NCBI RefSeq assembly: GCF_001667775.1
Contig: NZ_LZJI01000045.1
Location: forward strand, 1-42,589
DNA from: Mycobacterium sp. E1747
Lineage (GTDB): Bacteria > Actinomycetota > Actinomycetes > Mycobacteriales > Mycobacteriaceae
Length of the DNA stretch: 42,589 bases
Reading direction: 5' to 3'
The notes beneath the pieces are model-generated. The model was not told where the DNA came from and did no database searches. It worked only from the letters and a program-made list of their open reading frames with translations. A program made the position numbers and the translations under genes. Within the stretch, counting starts at the first letter, position 1. Each line of letters opens with the position of its first letter. This document shows positions 7,403 through 15,770 of the stretch, one piece after another.

Positions 7403-8203
7403 TCAGACTCCGTCGCTTTCGGATGCCATAGGGACAGTCGTATTTCGACGCCGTGATCGTTCTTCTTTTATGGCCAGGTATTCCTCGGAAGTGAATAACG
7501 CGGTCTGGGCCAATAATTCTTGCCCGAGCCCGTTGCGGATGTCACCGGCCGTGGCCTGGTTGACGAGCATCTTGCCCATAGATGTCGCCAGTCTCGGTTG
7601 TGCCGCCAGTTGACGGCACAACGTCATCGCCCGGTTGTAGAGCGCGTCAACCGGCACCACCTCTTCCGCGAGGCCCCACGCGTATGCGGTGGGTGCGTCG
7701 ATGCGGGCACCGCTGAGGACCAGGTATTTAGCGCGCGCCGGACCTACCAGCGCCGGCAACAGCTGGGTTCCGCCGGTGTCCGGCACCAGTCCGAGCCCCA
7801 CTTCTGGCAGGCCGAAGAAGGCGTCCTCGGCGATGATCCGCATGTCGGCGGATAACGCGATTTCGAAGCCACCTCCCAATGCGGCGCCTTGAACCGCCGC
7901 GACCACGGGCTTGGTCGAGTCGAGGACCTCCAAGCGAATCTGTTGGTGCTTCCTGACGAAGGTGAAATCGTCTTCGCCGCCGGCGCGCTTACCTAATTCG
8001 GCTTTGTCGCGCCCAGAGCAGAAGGATCGCCCCTCGCCGCGAATCAGTACACACCGGACCGAGTAATCGCCGAGATAGCCCCGCAGCGCCGAGCACATCT
8101 CATCGAACAAGGAATCGGTGATGGCGTTGTGGCGGTGCGGTCGATTGAACGACATCACTCCTACGCCGTCAACGATTTCGGTCTTCAGCTCGGCCGTGGT
8201 CAT
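7403..8203 (-). CDS. Enoyl-CoA hydratase/isomerase (crotonase family)
   Basis: A 266-residue crotonase of normal length. The oxyanion-hole segments are visible: EGRSFCSGRDKAELG and AVQGAALGGGFEIALSADMR. Both catalytic glutamates of the hydratase type are in place, in GGGFEIA and in LPEVGLGLVPDTGGTQLL. It is expected to hydrate a trans-2-enoyl-CoA, or shift its double bond, in the cytosol. The ATG overlaps the stop of the upstream acyl-CoA dehydrogenase gene by 4 nt (ATGA), so the two are translationally coupled. It therefore acts directly after the dehydrogenase pair encoded upstream. Confidence 0.9.
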   Translation of the reverse strand: MTTAELKTEIVDGVGVMSFNRPHRHNAITDSLFDEMCSALRGYLGDYSVRCVLIRGEGRSFCSGRDKAELGKRAGGEDDFTFVRKHQQIRLEVLDSTKPVVAAVQGAALGGGFEIALSADMRIIAEDAFFGLPEVGLGLVPDTGGTQLLPALVGPARAKYLVLSGARIDAPTAYAWGLAEEVVPVDALYNRAMTLCRQLAAQPRLATSMGKMLVNQATAGDIRNGLGQELLAQTALFTSEEYLAIKEERSRRRNTTVPMASESDGV

Positions 8204-9204
8204 GCTTGCTCACTTGTCTGTGCGCCGGGCAGTCCGCCCAGTAATTTTGCCGCGCGGTCGAAAGATTCTGTAACACAGAGGGTATGGGTTCTCTTCACGA
8301 AGCGGTGGGCGACGTCTTCCACGGTGAATCCGATTGCCCCATGGATCTGGACGTTAGCCCTAGCGTTCGCGAAGGCTGCGCGGCGGCAACACGCGGCGGC
8401 CGCCAGGGTGTGGTACTCGGAAGCTGACGCCTCGGCCATCTCCGTCAGCGCGGCAAAGAAGGTGACGTTGTCCGCGGCCAGCGCCCGGGTGGCCATGTCG
8501 GCGCACTTGTGCTTGATGGCCTGAAAGGCACCAATCGGTTTGCCGAATTGGACGCGGTTCTTGGCGTATTCGGTCGCCAAATCCCGGGTTGCTCCGCAGA
8601 TGCCGGCCAACTGGGCGGATGTCAGAATTGCGAGTACCCGCCGCAGCCGGTTCACCGTTCGTGCGTCATCGGCCGTCACCGACGCCGGCCCCAGGCTTGC
8701 GCGGCTGGTGTGGCCCACTGACGTTTGGTCCTCGAGGCCGCTGCTCATGTCCAGCCGCCGGGGGGTGGCGTGAAGGCTCGCGCGGTCGCCATCGACGATC
8801 AGCGTCAGCGCCGATTCCTCCGCGTCGAGGACCAGCAGTCGGTCGTTGTCGCCGGGTAGGGGAACGGCCCGAGCCACCCGTGTCTGGCCGGCGATCATGT
8901 CTTTCGACAGCGGCGCGTGCCCCGTCCACGCCGCCAACCGGGCGGCGGCCAGCGTCGTGAGGATCGGGCCCGGAACGAGCGCGCGGCCAATCTCCCGAAA
9001 TATGAAGACTTCATCGAGCAGGGTGGCACCCGCACCGCCGTCGTCCTCATCGACGGCCAGCCCCAACCACCCGAGTTCGCTGATCTCCTTCCACCGGACG
9101 TCGTCCAGCCGGGTGATGAAGTCGGCCAGGGATAATCGCGCCTGGATATAGTGGCGAGTTGCCGCGATCAGTGCGTCTTGGTCGGTGTCGGGTAGAAAGT
9201 CCAC
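8200..9204 (-). CDS. Acyl-CoA dehydrogenase, short beta-type subunit (FadE28-like)
   Basis: A 334-residue protein starting at GTG 9204 behind TTAGGAG. An open frame continues upstream but is only the antisense-like overlap with the preceding gene. The protein keeps the C-terminal ACAD landmarks ENRVQFGKPIGAFQAIKHKC (first residues approximate) and QIHGAIGFTVEDVAHRF. It lacks the full substrate/FAD motifs of classical ACADs, as do the smaller subunits of the alpha2beta2 enzymes known from mycobacterial steroid catabolism. The larger partner is encoded 8 nt upstream (9213-10364), so the two almost certainly form one heterotetramer. Such two-subunit ACADs usually oxidise bulky side chains on ring systems. 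Confidence 0.85.
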   Translation of the reverse strand: MDFLPDTDQDALIAATRHYIQARLSLADFITRLDDVRWKEISELGWLGLAVDEDDGGAGATLLDEVFIFREIGRALVPGPILTTLAAARLAAWTGHAPLSKDMIAGQTRVARAVPLPGDNDRLLVLDAEESALTLIVDGDRASLHATPRRLDMSSGLEDQTSVGHTSRASLGPASVTADDARTVNRLRRVLAILTSAQLAGICGATRDLATEYAKNRVQFGKPIGAFQAIKHKCADMATRALAADNVTFFAALTEMAEASASEYHTLAAAACCRRAAFANARANVQIHGAIGFTVEDVAHRFVKRTHTLCVTESFDRAAKLLGGLPGAQTSEQA

Positions 9205-9212
9205 GTCGGCTC

Positions 9213-10364
9213 CTAACGATTCCGCGGGAGCCCGAGGATGCGCTCGCCCACGATGTCGCGTTGGACCTCGGATGTGCCGCCACCCATGGTGGTTGCGTAG
9301 GAGTACAGGTATTCGCCGATGTCGTAGCCATACCGGCCGCCACGGTCGAGGCCGTGAGCACCGATGACATCCATGCGTGTGCGGTGAATCCGTTGCTCCA
9401 AATCGGCGTGGAAGATCTTGATCATCGATCCCTCTGGGCCCGGTACATTGGTTCGCGCCGCTGAGGACACCGTTGCGTAGGTCATGGCCCGCATCGCCAG
9501 TACGTCGGCGCGCAATTCTCCAAGCTTGCCCCGAGTACCCGAATGCTCGAGCGCACCCAGGCTTGCGGCGTCCTCGATGAGTTGCTCGAGTGCGACCGAT
9601 AGTTCCGTCTGCAACTTCATGAAGCCGGTGCCGCGTTCGAATCCGAGGGTGGACATCGCCACAGACCAACCATCGCCGATGTCACCGACGACATTTTCCA
9701 GAGGAATCCGAACGTCGTCGTAGAACACCTCGCAGAACTCGGCTAGACCGTCCATCGAAACGATTGGGCGCACGGTGATTCCGGGGCTGTGCATATCGCA
9801 GATGACCCAGGTCAGGCCGCGGTGCCTGGACGACGAGGGATCGGTCCGCACCAGTAGTTCCTGGAAGTCCGCCATGTGCGCGAAACTGGTCCAGATCTTC
9901 TGACCGTTGACCACCAGTTCGTCGCCTTCGATCGACCCCTTTGTGGAGATCCCGGCGAGATCAGAACCGGCACCGGGCTCGGAGAATCCTTGGCACCAAA
10001 CCTCTTCTCCGGCCAAGATTTTCGGGAGATGTCGACGCTTCTGCGCCTCGCTACCACGAGCAATGAGCGTCGGACCGCCGTGATTGATGCCGACAAATCC
10101 GCAGCCGATATCGGGTCCTCCCGCCTTGGCGTACTCCTCGAACCAGATCAACTGGCGTACCAGGGGCAGCCCCTGACCGCCGTATTCGCGTGGCCACGCG
10201 ATGCCTCCGTAGCCTGCGTCTGATTGACGGCGTTGCCACGCCATGTCCCACGCCCGGGCACCGGCAACATCATGCGGGCGTTCGTCGGTCGGGATGTTGT
10301 TCCTCAACCAGGAGCGTACTTCCCGCCGAAAGGCGCAGTCCTCGTCGGTGAAGGACAGATCCAC
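9213..10364 (-). CDS. Acyl-CoA dehydrogenase, alpha-type subunit (FadE26/FadE29-like)
   Basis: A 383-residue ACAD starting at GTG 10364 after AGGAGCC. The FAD/substrate motif WCQGFSEPGAGSDLAGIS lies near residues 123-140, NGQKIWTS near 153-160, and the C-terminal FAD-contact motif is TMGGGTSEVQRDIVGERILG. Glu243 in GFERGTGF sits where heterotetramer-type FadE proteins carry their catalytic base. It introduces a 2,3-double bond into an acyl-CoA and passes electrons to electron-transfer flavoprotein. It is the first gene of the operon 10364-6553 and pairs with the 334-residue subunit just downstream. An AT-rich palindromic element lies 35-52 nt upstream. Confidence 0.92.
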   Translation of the reverse strand: MDLSFTDEDCAFRREVRSWLRNNIPTDERPHDVAGARAWDMAWQRRQSDAGYGGIAWPREYGGQGLPLVRQLIWFEEYAKAGGPDIGCGFVGINHGGPTLIARGSEAQKRRHLPKILAGEEVWCQGFSEPGAGSDLAGISTKGSIEGDELVVNGQKIWTSFAHMADFQELLVRTDPSSSRHRGLTWVICDMHSPGITVRPIVSMDGLAEFCEVFYDDVRIPLENVVGDIGDGWSVAMSTLGFERGTGFMKLQTELSVALEQLIEDAASLGALEHSGTRGKLGELRADVLAMRAMTYATVSSAARTNVPGPEGSMIKIFHADLEQRIHRTRMDVIGAHGLDRGGRYGYDIGEYLYSYATTMGGGTSEVQRDIVGERILGLPRNR

Positions 10365-10398
10365 TTGGGCTCCTGGTGATGTGAGACTTCCGGATCTA

Positions 10399-10416
10399 GT
10401 TTATCTATATAAACCT
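10399..10416. promoter_or_regulatory. AT-rich operator-like palindrome before the ACAD operon
   Basis: GTTTATCTA followed by TATAAACCT makes an inverted repeat (TTTAT...ATAAA) about 35 nt upstream of the GTG at 10364. CTAGTTTAT resembles the CCTAGTTA core of the phased sites in the right half, but the GTnnAC spacing is only partly kept. It could be the promoter itself. Confidence 0.4.
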
Positions 10417-10521
10417 CGCCCGAGCAAGACGGACGAGCTTGCGAGGTCCGGCCAGGTAGCGGTGGCATGGAGGCTGTGGATAGGCAAGTTCTGATCGAGC
10501 GGCACCTCGCGGCCAGGCTCA

Positions 10522-11304
10522 CTATGCCAGCGGAGGCGCGTGCCCCCCGCCGTCGACAGTGATCCGCTGCCCGGTCATATAACCGTTCAAGGGGCTGCAT
10601 AAAAATGCGACGACGTTGGCTACATCCTCGGGCTGGCACACCCGCCCGAACGGATAGGAGGAATGCAAATCCTGCAGCGTCTGGTCCGTTCGCACCGCCC
10701 GAACAAGCTTCTCGCCCATCGGTGTATCGAGCAACCCCGGCGCGACGATGTTGACCCGCACCCCGTATTCCCGTTCCTCTCTCGCCAGTGTGTGGCCCAA
10801 CGCTTCGAGGGCAGCCTTCGCCATGGTGTAGGGCGCCGACATAGCCGGGTATCCGTCCGTAGCGACACTCGAGATCAGGACGACATCGGAACGGCCAGCT
10901 CGGCGCATATCGGGTAGCAGTGATTGCAGCAGCCGCGCGGGCGCGAATGCGTGCACGTTCATGAGTCGATGAAACTCGGCAGGGTCGGCGTCCTTGACGG
11001 ATAATCCGCGACTCGCGATGCCGGCGTTGCTGACCACGATGTCGGGCGGACCGATGTCCAGCCGCACCGCGGCGACCATCTCCATCACCGCATCCACATC
11101 ATCTACCGGAGCGCAGTAACCATGCGCGACACCGCCGCGGCCACGGATTTCTTCGACGACTTCTGCTGCGGCTTCGCGGTCGCGCCGATAGCTGAGGGCG
11201 ACGGCGGCCCCGTCGGCTGCCAGCCGACGCGAGATTCCAGCGCCCAGCCCGCGAGATCCCCCGGTCACCAGCGCGACTCTGCCCGCCAGCGGGCGGTCAC
11301 TCAT
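10522..11304 (-). CDS. SDR-family NAD(P)-dependent oxidoreductase
   Basis: A 260-residue classical short-chain dehydrogenase. It shows VTGGSRGLGAGISRRLA at the N-terminus, VVSNAGIAS in the middle, SSVATDGYPAMSAPYTMAK with the catalytic Ser, Tyr and Lys, and the end MTGQRITVDGGGH. It probably oxidises or reduces a hydroxyl/keto group on a cyclic or acyl-CoA intermediate. The ATG at 11304 overlaps the stop of the upstream crotonase by 8 nt; an alternative in-frame start 18 nt earlier is less likely. It is the last gene of the P450-PhyH-crotonase-SDR operon. A gap of about 157 nt separates it from the next minus-strand operon. Confidence 0.88.
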   Translation of the reverse strand: MSDRPLAGRVALVTGGSRGLGAGISRRLAADGAAVALSYRRDREAAAEVVEEIRGRGGVAHGYCAPVDDVDAVMEMVAAVRLDIGPPDIVVSNAGIASRGLSVKDADPAEFHRLMNVHAFAPARLLQSLLPDMRRAGRSDVVLISSVATDGYPAMSAPYTMAKAALEALGHTLAREEREYGVRVNIVAPGLLDTPMGEKLVRAVRTDQTLQDLHSSYPFGRVCQPEDVANVVAFLCSPLNGYMTGQRITVDGGGHAPPLA

Positions 11305-12136
11305 TGCGGTATCCGGGGTCACGCTTGTCGCGAAAGGCCAGCATTGCTTCTTCCTGATCGTGAGTGAGTGCGGTGATTACCTGCTGCCGGTTCTCCAGCT
11401 CGATGGCGGCGTCGAACGACGGTGTCTCCAACGACAGCCACATCGCTTGCTTCGTCAATGACAGACTCAACGGTGGGACAGCGAGGAGAGAGTCGATGAA
11501 CGCATCGACGCGCTGGTCGAGGTTTTGTGCGGCAACGCATTCGGCGATGAGACCCATCGACTCGGCCTCGGCAGCAGTGATCTTGCGGCCGGTCATCATG
11601 AGTTCGTGCGCGCGCCCGGCGCCGACCAGCCGTGGCAGCATCCAGGACACGCCCATGTCGCAGCCGGAGTAGCCGACCCGAACGAACGACGCGGCGAACA
11701 CGGCGGTGTCGGCGGCTATTCGCACGTCCGCTGCGCACACCAATCCCAATCCACCGCCGGCGGCGGCACCGTTGACCTTCGCAATGACGGGCTGGTCAAG
11801 GCGCCGAATGCGTTGCATGAGTGAGGCGATGTGCCGCTGAGTGGCCAGCGACCGGTGCGGAGCTCCTCGCGCATGCGGGTCGGCGGTTCCGTATCCATTG
11901 AGATCGAGGCCGGCGCAGAATGCACGACCCGCACCGGTCAGCACGACAACGCGTGTTTCACGGTCGGCTTCGAGCTCGGCGAGCGCGAGATGCAGTTGCT
12001 CGACCATCGCGGCGGTCATGCTGTTCAGCCGGCCGGGGCGATGCATCTCGACGACTGACACCTCTGGACGCGGACGACTGACACGCACGTCGCCCAACGC
12101 ATCAGCTCCCAACGCCGTCAGCACCTCTCTGCGCAT
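11297..12136 (-). CDS. Crotonase-family protein lacking the usual catalytic glutamates
   Basis: About 279 residues from ATG 12136, inside the end of the PhyH gene (35-nt overlap); a GTG a few codons later is also possible. The crotonase fold is clear: RVVVLTGAGRAFCAGLDLNG and VNGAAAGGGLGLVCAADVRI. The first catalytic Glu (normally GGGxE) is replaced by Gly. The region of the second reads VRVGYSGCDMGVSWMLPRLV, with no Glu in the standard place. It is therefore unlikely to be an ordinary enoyl-CoA hydratase. An isomerase, a C-C hydrolase or a thioesterase-like crotonase is possible. It is co-transcribed with the P450, the PhyH protein and an SDR. Confidence 0.8.
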   Translation of the reverse strand: MRREVLTALGADALGDVRVSRPRPEVSVVEMHRPGRLNSMTAAMVEQLHLALAELEADRETRVVVLTGAGRAFCAGLDLNGYGTADPHARGAPHRSLATQRHIASLMQRIRRLDQPVIAKVNGAAAGGGLGLVCAADVRIAADTAVFAASFVRVGYSGCDMGVSWMLPRLVGAGRAHELMMTGRKITAAEAESMGLIAECVAAQNLDQRVDAFIDSLLAVPPLSLSLTKQAMWLSLETPSFDAAIELENRQQVITALTHDQEEAMLAFRDKRDPGYRNE

Positions 12137-12902
12137 TTGAGATGAACTCCGCAGTGCCACCGGCCTTTCCGAAGCCCATGATCTCCGACTGCCAGGGTGT
12201 GAGTTCCCCTCGGAGGGATTCCGGGATGCCCTTGTGCCACTCGTATTGCGGAGCAAGGAAGGAACGCACGAAGAAGGCGAACGCTCCCGCGCGCGAAGAG
12301 TCGCTGGTGTTGCGGCCGGTCTGGTGGTAGAGCCGTCCTTCCATGACGATCAGCGATCCCGCGGGACCGCACAATGGAATTGCCTCTGGGTGGTCGCCGC
12401 TCCAGTCGGGAGGTCCGGAATTGCGATGGGTGTTGGGGACGTAACGCGTGGCGTTCGACTCGGTGAAGTCGTCGAGGGCAAACGCGATGTTGACGCAGCA
12501 CGCGTACTGAGGCCACGGCGCCGGAATGTTGTTCTGGTCGGCGTGAAGGGCCATGGCACCCGCACCCGGATACGTTGTGTTTGAGGTGAAGTTGGACAAC
12601 CTCACGTTGGGTCCCAGCCATCCGGTGACAATTGCCTTTACGACGGACAGCTCCAGCATCTCGCGGAACACCGCGTCGCGGCCGGGCAGGTTGGCGATGC
12701 GGATGTTCTTGTCGTCGGGGTCGTAGGCGGTACCGCGCATGAGCACACCGGCTTCTTCGTCCTCGACGGCGCACCGCTCGAGTGCGGCTTTCGCGCGGGC
12801 GATCGTGGCGGCGTCCAAGGCGCCCTCGACGACCGCGACACCCTCCGCTTCAAGCCGTGCGCACGCGTTGGAGGCGGCGTCGACGTTGACGTCAGTTGTC
12901 AT
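12102..12902 (-). CDS. Phytanoyl-CoA dioxygenase (PhyH) family Fe(II)/2-oxoglutarate oxygenase
   Basis: A 266-residue protein with the PhyH jelly-roll pattern. The iron ligands are visible as His120 and Asp122 in LHADQNNIPAPW and His193 in LYHQTGRNTS. Arg204, eleven residues later, fits the 2-oxoglutarate carboxylate binder. The enzyme would hydroxylate a C-H bond of a small organic or acyl-CoA substrate using O2 and 2-oxoglutarate. The ATG at 12902 follows CGGAGCAAGACA and lies 22 nt after the P450 stop, so both oxygenases are made together. Two different oxygen-inserting enzymes in one operon suggest stepwise hydroxylation of a recalcitrant hydrocarbon skeleton. Confidence 0.88.
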   Translation of the reverse strand: MTTDVNVDAASNACARLEAEGVAVVEGALDAATIARAKAALERCAVEDEEAGVLMRGTAYDPDDKNIRIANLPGRDAVFREMLELSVVKAIVTGWLGPNVRLSNFTSNTTYPGAGAMALHADQNNIPAPWPQYACCVNIAFALDDFTESNATRYVPNTHRNSGPPDWSGDHPEAIPLCGPAGSLIVMEGRLYHQTGRNTSDSSRAGAFAFFVRSFLAPQYEWHKGIPESLRGELTPWQSEIMGFGKAGGTAEFISNAQRGADGVGS

Positions 12903-12924
12903 TGTCTTGCTCCGTTCTGTTCGA

Positions 12925-14148
12925 CTATGACCACACGAGCGGCAGGCGATCCAAACCGAGAATTCCGCCGTGTTCGACGATGTCCTCGTCGGCGAGGCGA
13001 TAGTGCGGGATTCGCCTGTGCCACTCCGTTATTGCGACGGCGAGCTCGCGTCTGGCGAGGTGCGATCCGAGGCAACGGTGCGGGCCCGCGCCAAAGCCGA
13101 GGTGACTGTTGTTGCCGCGGTCGATCCTGAATTCGGTTCCGTCGTCTTCCTGACCGCGAGTCGCGCTGTTGTAGATGATCGACACCATGTCGCCGGCCTT
13201 GAACTGCAAACCACCCACGGTGGTATCGACTGCTGCCTTGCGTGCGGAGATGACGATGTTGTAGGCGCGAACGAACTCCTCGACTGCGCCCGGCACCGAA
13301 GTCGGGTCCGAAACGATCACTTCGCGATCTGCGTCGTGACGCGCGAGGTGGTACATCGAATACGTCAGCGCATGGGTCACCGTGTCGAGGCCTGCCAGGA
13401 ACATCAAGAGACACAGCGCCAATAGATCGGGCGCTGTGACCGGCTGACCGTCGATCTCAAAGTTCAGTGCATAGCTCAAGAGGTCCTCGCCACGCTCCGA
13501 ACGTCTCGTGACGATCAGTTCCTGGAAATAGGCGACGACTTCGTCCATCGAAGTTTGGAAGATCTCATGGCCTTCAGGTGTCGTGGGGTCTCCATGCAGG
13601 ATGGCTTTCTCCCATTGCATGAAGCGATCGAGTTCCGAGCCGGGCAGTCCGAAGATCTCCAAAAATATTGTGGTGGGGAACAACTGCGCGAAGTCGGTGA
13701 GGTAGTCGCACTCGCCGCGGTCGACCAACGGGTCGATGAGGTCGATCGCCCGGCCCTGGATCCGTTTGTCGAGTTTCTTGATTGCGCTGGGGGAGAAGAA
13801 GGGCGCGAGCAGCCTCCGCCATTCTGTGTGCTCCGGCGGATCCAGCATCAACGGGATCCACTTGTAGGCGGGCTCGGGATCGAAGATCGTGACCGCTTCG
13901 TTGGTGAAGCGGTCGGGACTCTGCAGGATCTCGAGAATGTCGTCGTAGCGGGTGGGCAGGTAGAAACCGCGAGGTCCGACCTCGCTTCGGATCCACCGGT
14001 GTTGCGCGCGCAGGCCGTCGTAGGTTGCGATCCACTCACCGGGTCGCCGGTTTCCCGCCGAAGGGTTGAAGTCGGCGAGTACTGGGCATCGGCTGGCGTT
14101 CGAGTCGAGCGAGGTCGAGGCCGTTCCGCTTGTTGCGGTGTTGGTCAT
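12925..14148 (-). CDS. Cytochrome P450
   Basis: A 407-residue soluble actinobacterial P450 starting at ATG 14148 (TTGGAGCCCAC upstream). The I-helix oxygen motif is AGLDT (residues 252-256), the K-helix ExxR is EFVR (291-294), and the heme loop is GFGAGPHRCLGSHLARRE with Cys359 as heme ligand. It takes electrons from a ferredoxin; a 3Fe-4S ferredoxin that could serve is at 31286-31483. It is a paralogue of the P450 at 21538, sharing the stretch YKWIP-hydrophobic-MLDPPEH. It heads the operon 14148-10522 and is divergent from a TetR gene with a 203-bp spacer, a usual arrangement for local control. CYP family not assigned. Confidence 0.95.
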   Translation of the reverse strand: MTNTATSGTASTSLDSNASRCPVLADFNPSAGNRRPGEWIATYDGLRAQHRWIRSEVGPRGFYLPTRYDDILEILQSPDRFTNEAVTIFDPEPAYKWIPLMLDPPEHTEWRRLLAPFFSPSAIKKLDKRIQGRAIDLIDPLVDRGECDYLTDFAQLFPTTIFLEIFGLPGSELDRFMQWEKAILHGDPTTPEGHEIFQTSMDEVVAYFQELIVTRRSERGEDLLSYALNFEIDGQPVTAPDLLALCLLMFLAGLDTVTHALTYSMYHLARHDADREVIVSDPTSVPGAVEEFVRAYNIVISARKAAVDTTVGGLQFKAGDMVSIIYNSATRGQEDDGTEFRIDRGNNSHLGFGAGPHRCLGSHLARRELAVAITEWHRRIPHYRLADEDIVEHGGILGLDRLPLVWS

Positions 14149-14351
14149 GTGGGCTCCAATGCGGACGGCGACGGCGACGTCCCGTCCATTTGGCGAATAC
14201 ATTGCGGCCGGTGCATGTCGGCTCAACTGACAATAGCCGACGATTTGCGCGCCAGATCACCATATGGCCTAATCACGGGCGCTATCGCGCCAGCGCTCTC
14301 GCGGCCATTCGCATACATGAACGTCGATAACCAAGCGATAGTGGATGTCAT

Positions 14352-15026
14352 ATGCTGGCCTGTGTGGCGGCTGAGCGAACCGAAGACGCGCACAGCGAGC
14401 GGGTTCTAAAAAGTCGCCGCGAGGCGGGACCACGTGGGACGCGAGCCATCGAGGCGTTGCTCGAGGCCGCACTCGCAGAGTTCGGCGCCAGGGGTTGGCG
14501 AGACACCACCGTCGAGAATGTTCTTCGCGCTGCTGGAGTCTCCAGGGCCACGTTCTACCGATACTTCGCGGACCTACGCGACGTGCTCCATGTGTTGGCA
14601 CGCCGCTACATCGATGAGGTGACTCCGATCATGGAGAAGTTGTACGCGCAAGCGTTATCCGATTCCGACTTGCGCGATACCGCCGTGGACGAGTACGTGT
14701 CGATCTACTCGCGTTATTCGGGCATCGCGCGGATATGGGCCGAGGAAGCACCACAGGATCGGACGTTGATGCTCATGGCCCGGCGCTCGTCGGAGTGGCC
14801 GCGCAGGAGCTTTCGGGCGACGTTTCCGGCGCATGCCGAGCTCGACGCCGACGCGACATTTCTAGTGATCTACGCCCTTACCGACCGGTTTCCCTATCAC
14901 GCGTTCGGCACTGGTTCACCGCGTCAGGGTGTCGTCGATCGGGATGCCGTCGCCGCGACGATCAAGGTGATGCTGGATGGTGTCGCGCGCGCGCATCAAC
15001 TGCTCGCCTCTCGTGAATCGTCATAG
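14352..15026 (+). CDS. TetR-family transcriptional regulator
   Basis: A 224-residue regulator with an N-terminal TetR helix-turn-helix: GTRAIEALLEAALAEFGARG, then DTTVENVLRAAGVSRATFYR and YFADLRD (about residues 28-78). The C-terminal helical domain would bind an unknown effector. The gene is divergent from the P450-PhyH operon (start 14148), so it probably represses that operon and itself from the shared 203-bp spacer. No strong ribosome site precedes the ATG at 14352. The 3' end overlaps the convergent TetR gene by 6 nt. Confidence 0.9.
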   Translation: MLACVAAERTEDAHSERVLKSRREAGPRGTRAIEALLEAALAEFGARGWRDTTVENVLRAAGVSRATFYRYFADLRDVLHVLARRYIDEVTPIMEKLYAQALSDSDLRDTAVDEYVSIYSRYSGIARIWAEEAPQDRTLMLMARRSSEWPRRSFRATFPAHAELDADATFLVIYALTDRFPYHAFGTGSPRQGVVDRDAVAATIKVMLDGVARAHQLLASRESS

Positions 15027-15737
15027 AGTGGTGGAGGTTTCGATTTCGAGGCCGGCGCGCAACTGCTCCGCGGTGGTCGCCGGAAACAGTGTGCACTGAA
15101 CGCCGGCCGTCAGTGCGTCGACCATCGCCGATGCCCTGGTGGGAGTGGTGGCTGCGAACTCTCCGATCCGTTCGATGGAAGACAGAACGGCCAGTGTCAC
15201 CGAGGGCAGATTCGTCGAGACCGGGACATGTGGTCCGGTGCCGGGCGGTGCCCGCCGAAGGGTGGCGTCGGTGAACCGTTGCACGAGCACGCTCGTCGGG
15301 GCGAGGGGCTCCGGGCGATCAGGGACCAGTTCGGTCCACAGCAGGAACAAGGCGGAGTACTCCGAATACAGTTCAACGAACTCCCCCAACCACCACCGGA
15401 GGTTGGCGACCCCGTAATCGGATGGGCCTAGCGGGCCGATCCTGGCGACGAGTCGCGAGAGAGTGGTCTCCAGTGAACAGGCCAGTTCGATGACGATCGC
15501 GTCCTTGTTCGCGAAGTACGAGTACGCAGTCGCCCGTCCGACACCGGCACGAGACGCTACGGCGTCGATGGAGTATCCGGCCAGTCCGTCCTCGGCGAGG
15601 ACGTCCAATGTCGCGCGCAGAAGCCGGCGGCGAGTGCGCAATCCGCGCGCACCGAGCGCGCCTGCGTTGTCGCCCCTCGACCGATGGCGCGTCGAATCCC
15701 GATCGGGCCGGGCACCGCTGGCCGCATCCGAGATCAT
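15021..15737 (-). CDS. TetR-family transcriptional regulator
   Basis: About 238 residues from ATG 15737, placed directly after GGGGAGATTC; an ATG at 15749 would remove that ribosome site. The helix-turn-helix reads RTRRRLLRATLDVLAEDGLA and SIDAVASRAGVGRATAYSYF followed by ANKD. The C-terminal part has WWLGEFVELYSEYSALFLLW, of the kind seen in larger effector-binding TetR domains. It lies 33 nt downstream of the acyl-CoA synthetase gene and is probably co-transcribed with it, so it may regulate CoA activation of the substrate. The ligand could then be an acyl-CoA. Confidence 0.9.
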   Translation of the reverse strand: MISDAASGARPDRDSTRHRSRGDNAGALGARGLRTRRRLLRATLDVLAEDGLAGYSIDAVASRAGVGRATAYSYFANKDAIVIELACSLETTLSRLVARIGPLGPSDYGVANLRWWLGEFVELYSEYSALFLLWTELVPDRPEPLAPTSVLVQRFTDATLRRAPPGTGPHVPVSTNLPSVTLAVLSSIERIGEFAATTPTRASAMVDALTAGVQCTLFPATTAEQLRAGLEIETSTTL

Positions 15738-15770
15738 GAATCTCCCCATCGTGCCATGCCGGGCCGGAAT

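Noticed and set aside
9205..9669. Upstream extension of the short ACAD frame (8200-9204) by about 155 codons
   Set aside because: The extension is Arg-rich, unlike any ACAD, and fully overlaps the preceding ACAD gene. GTG 9204 has a ribosome site and a sensible N-terminus.
12118..12774. 218-residue minus-strand frame within the PhyH gene
   Set aside because: Arg/His-rich shadow in another frame of the PhyH gene, which has the iron ligands.
13555..14409. 284-residue plus-strand frame over the P450 promoter and gene
   Set aside because: Antisense shadow of the P450; no ribosome site and no family match.
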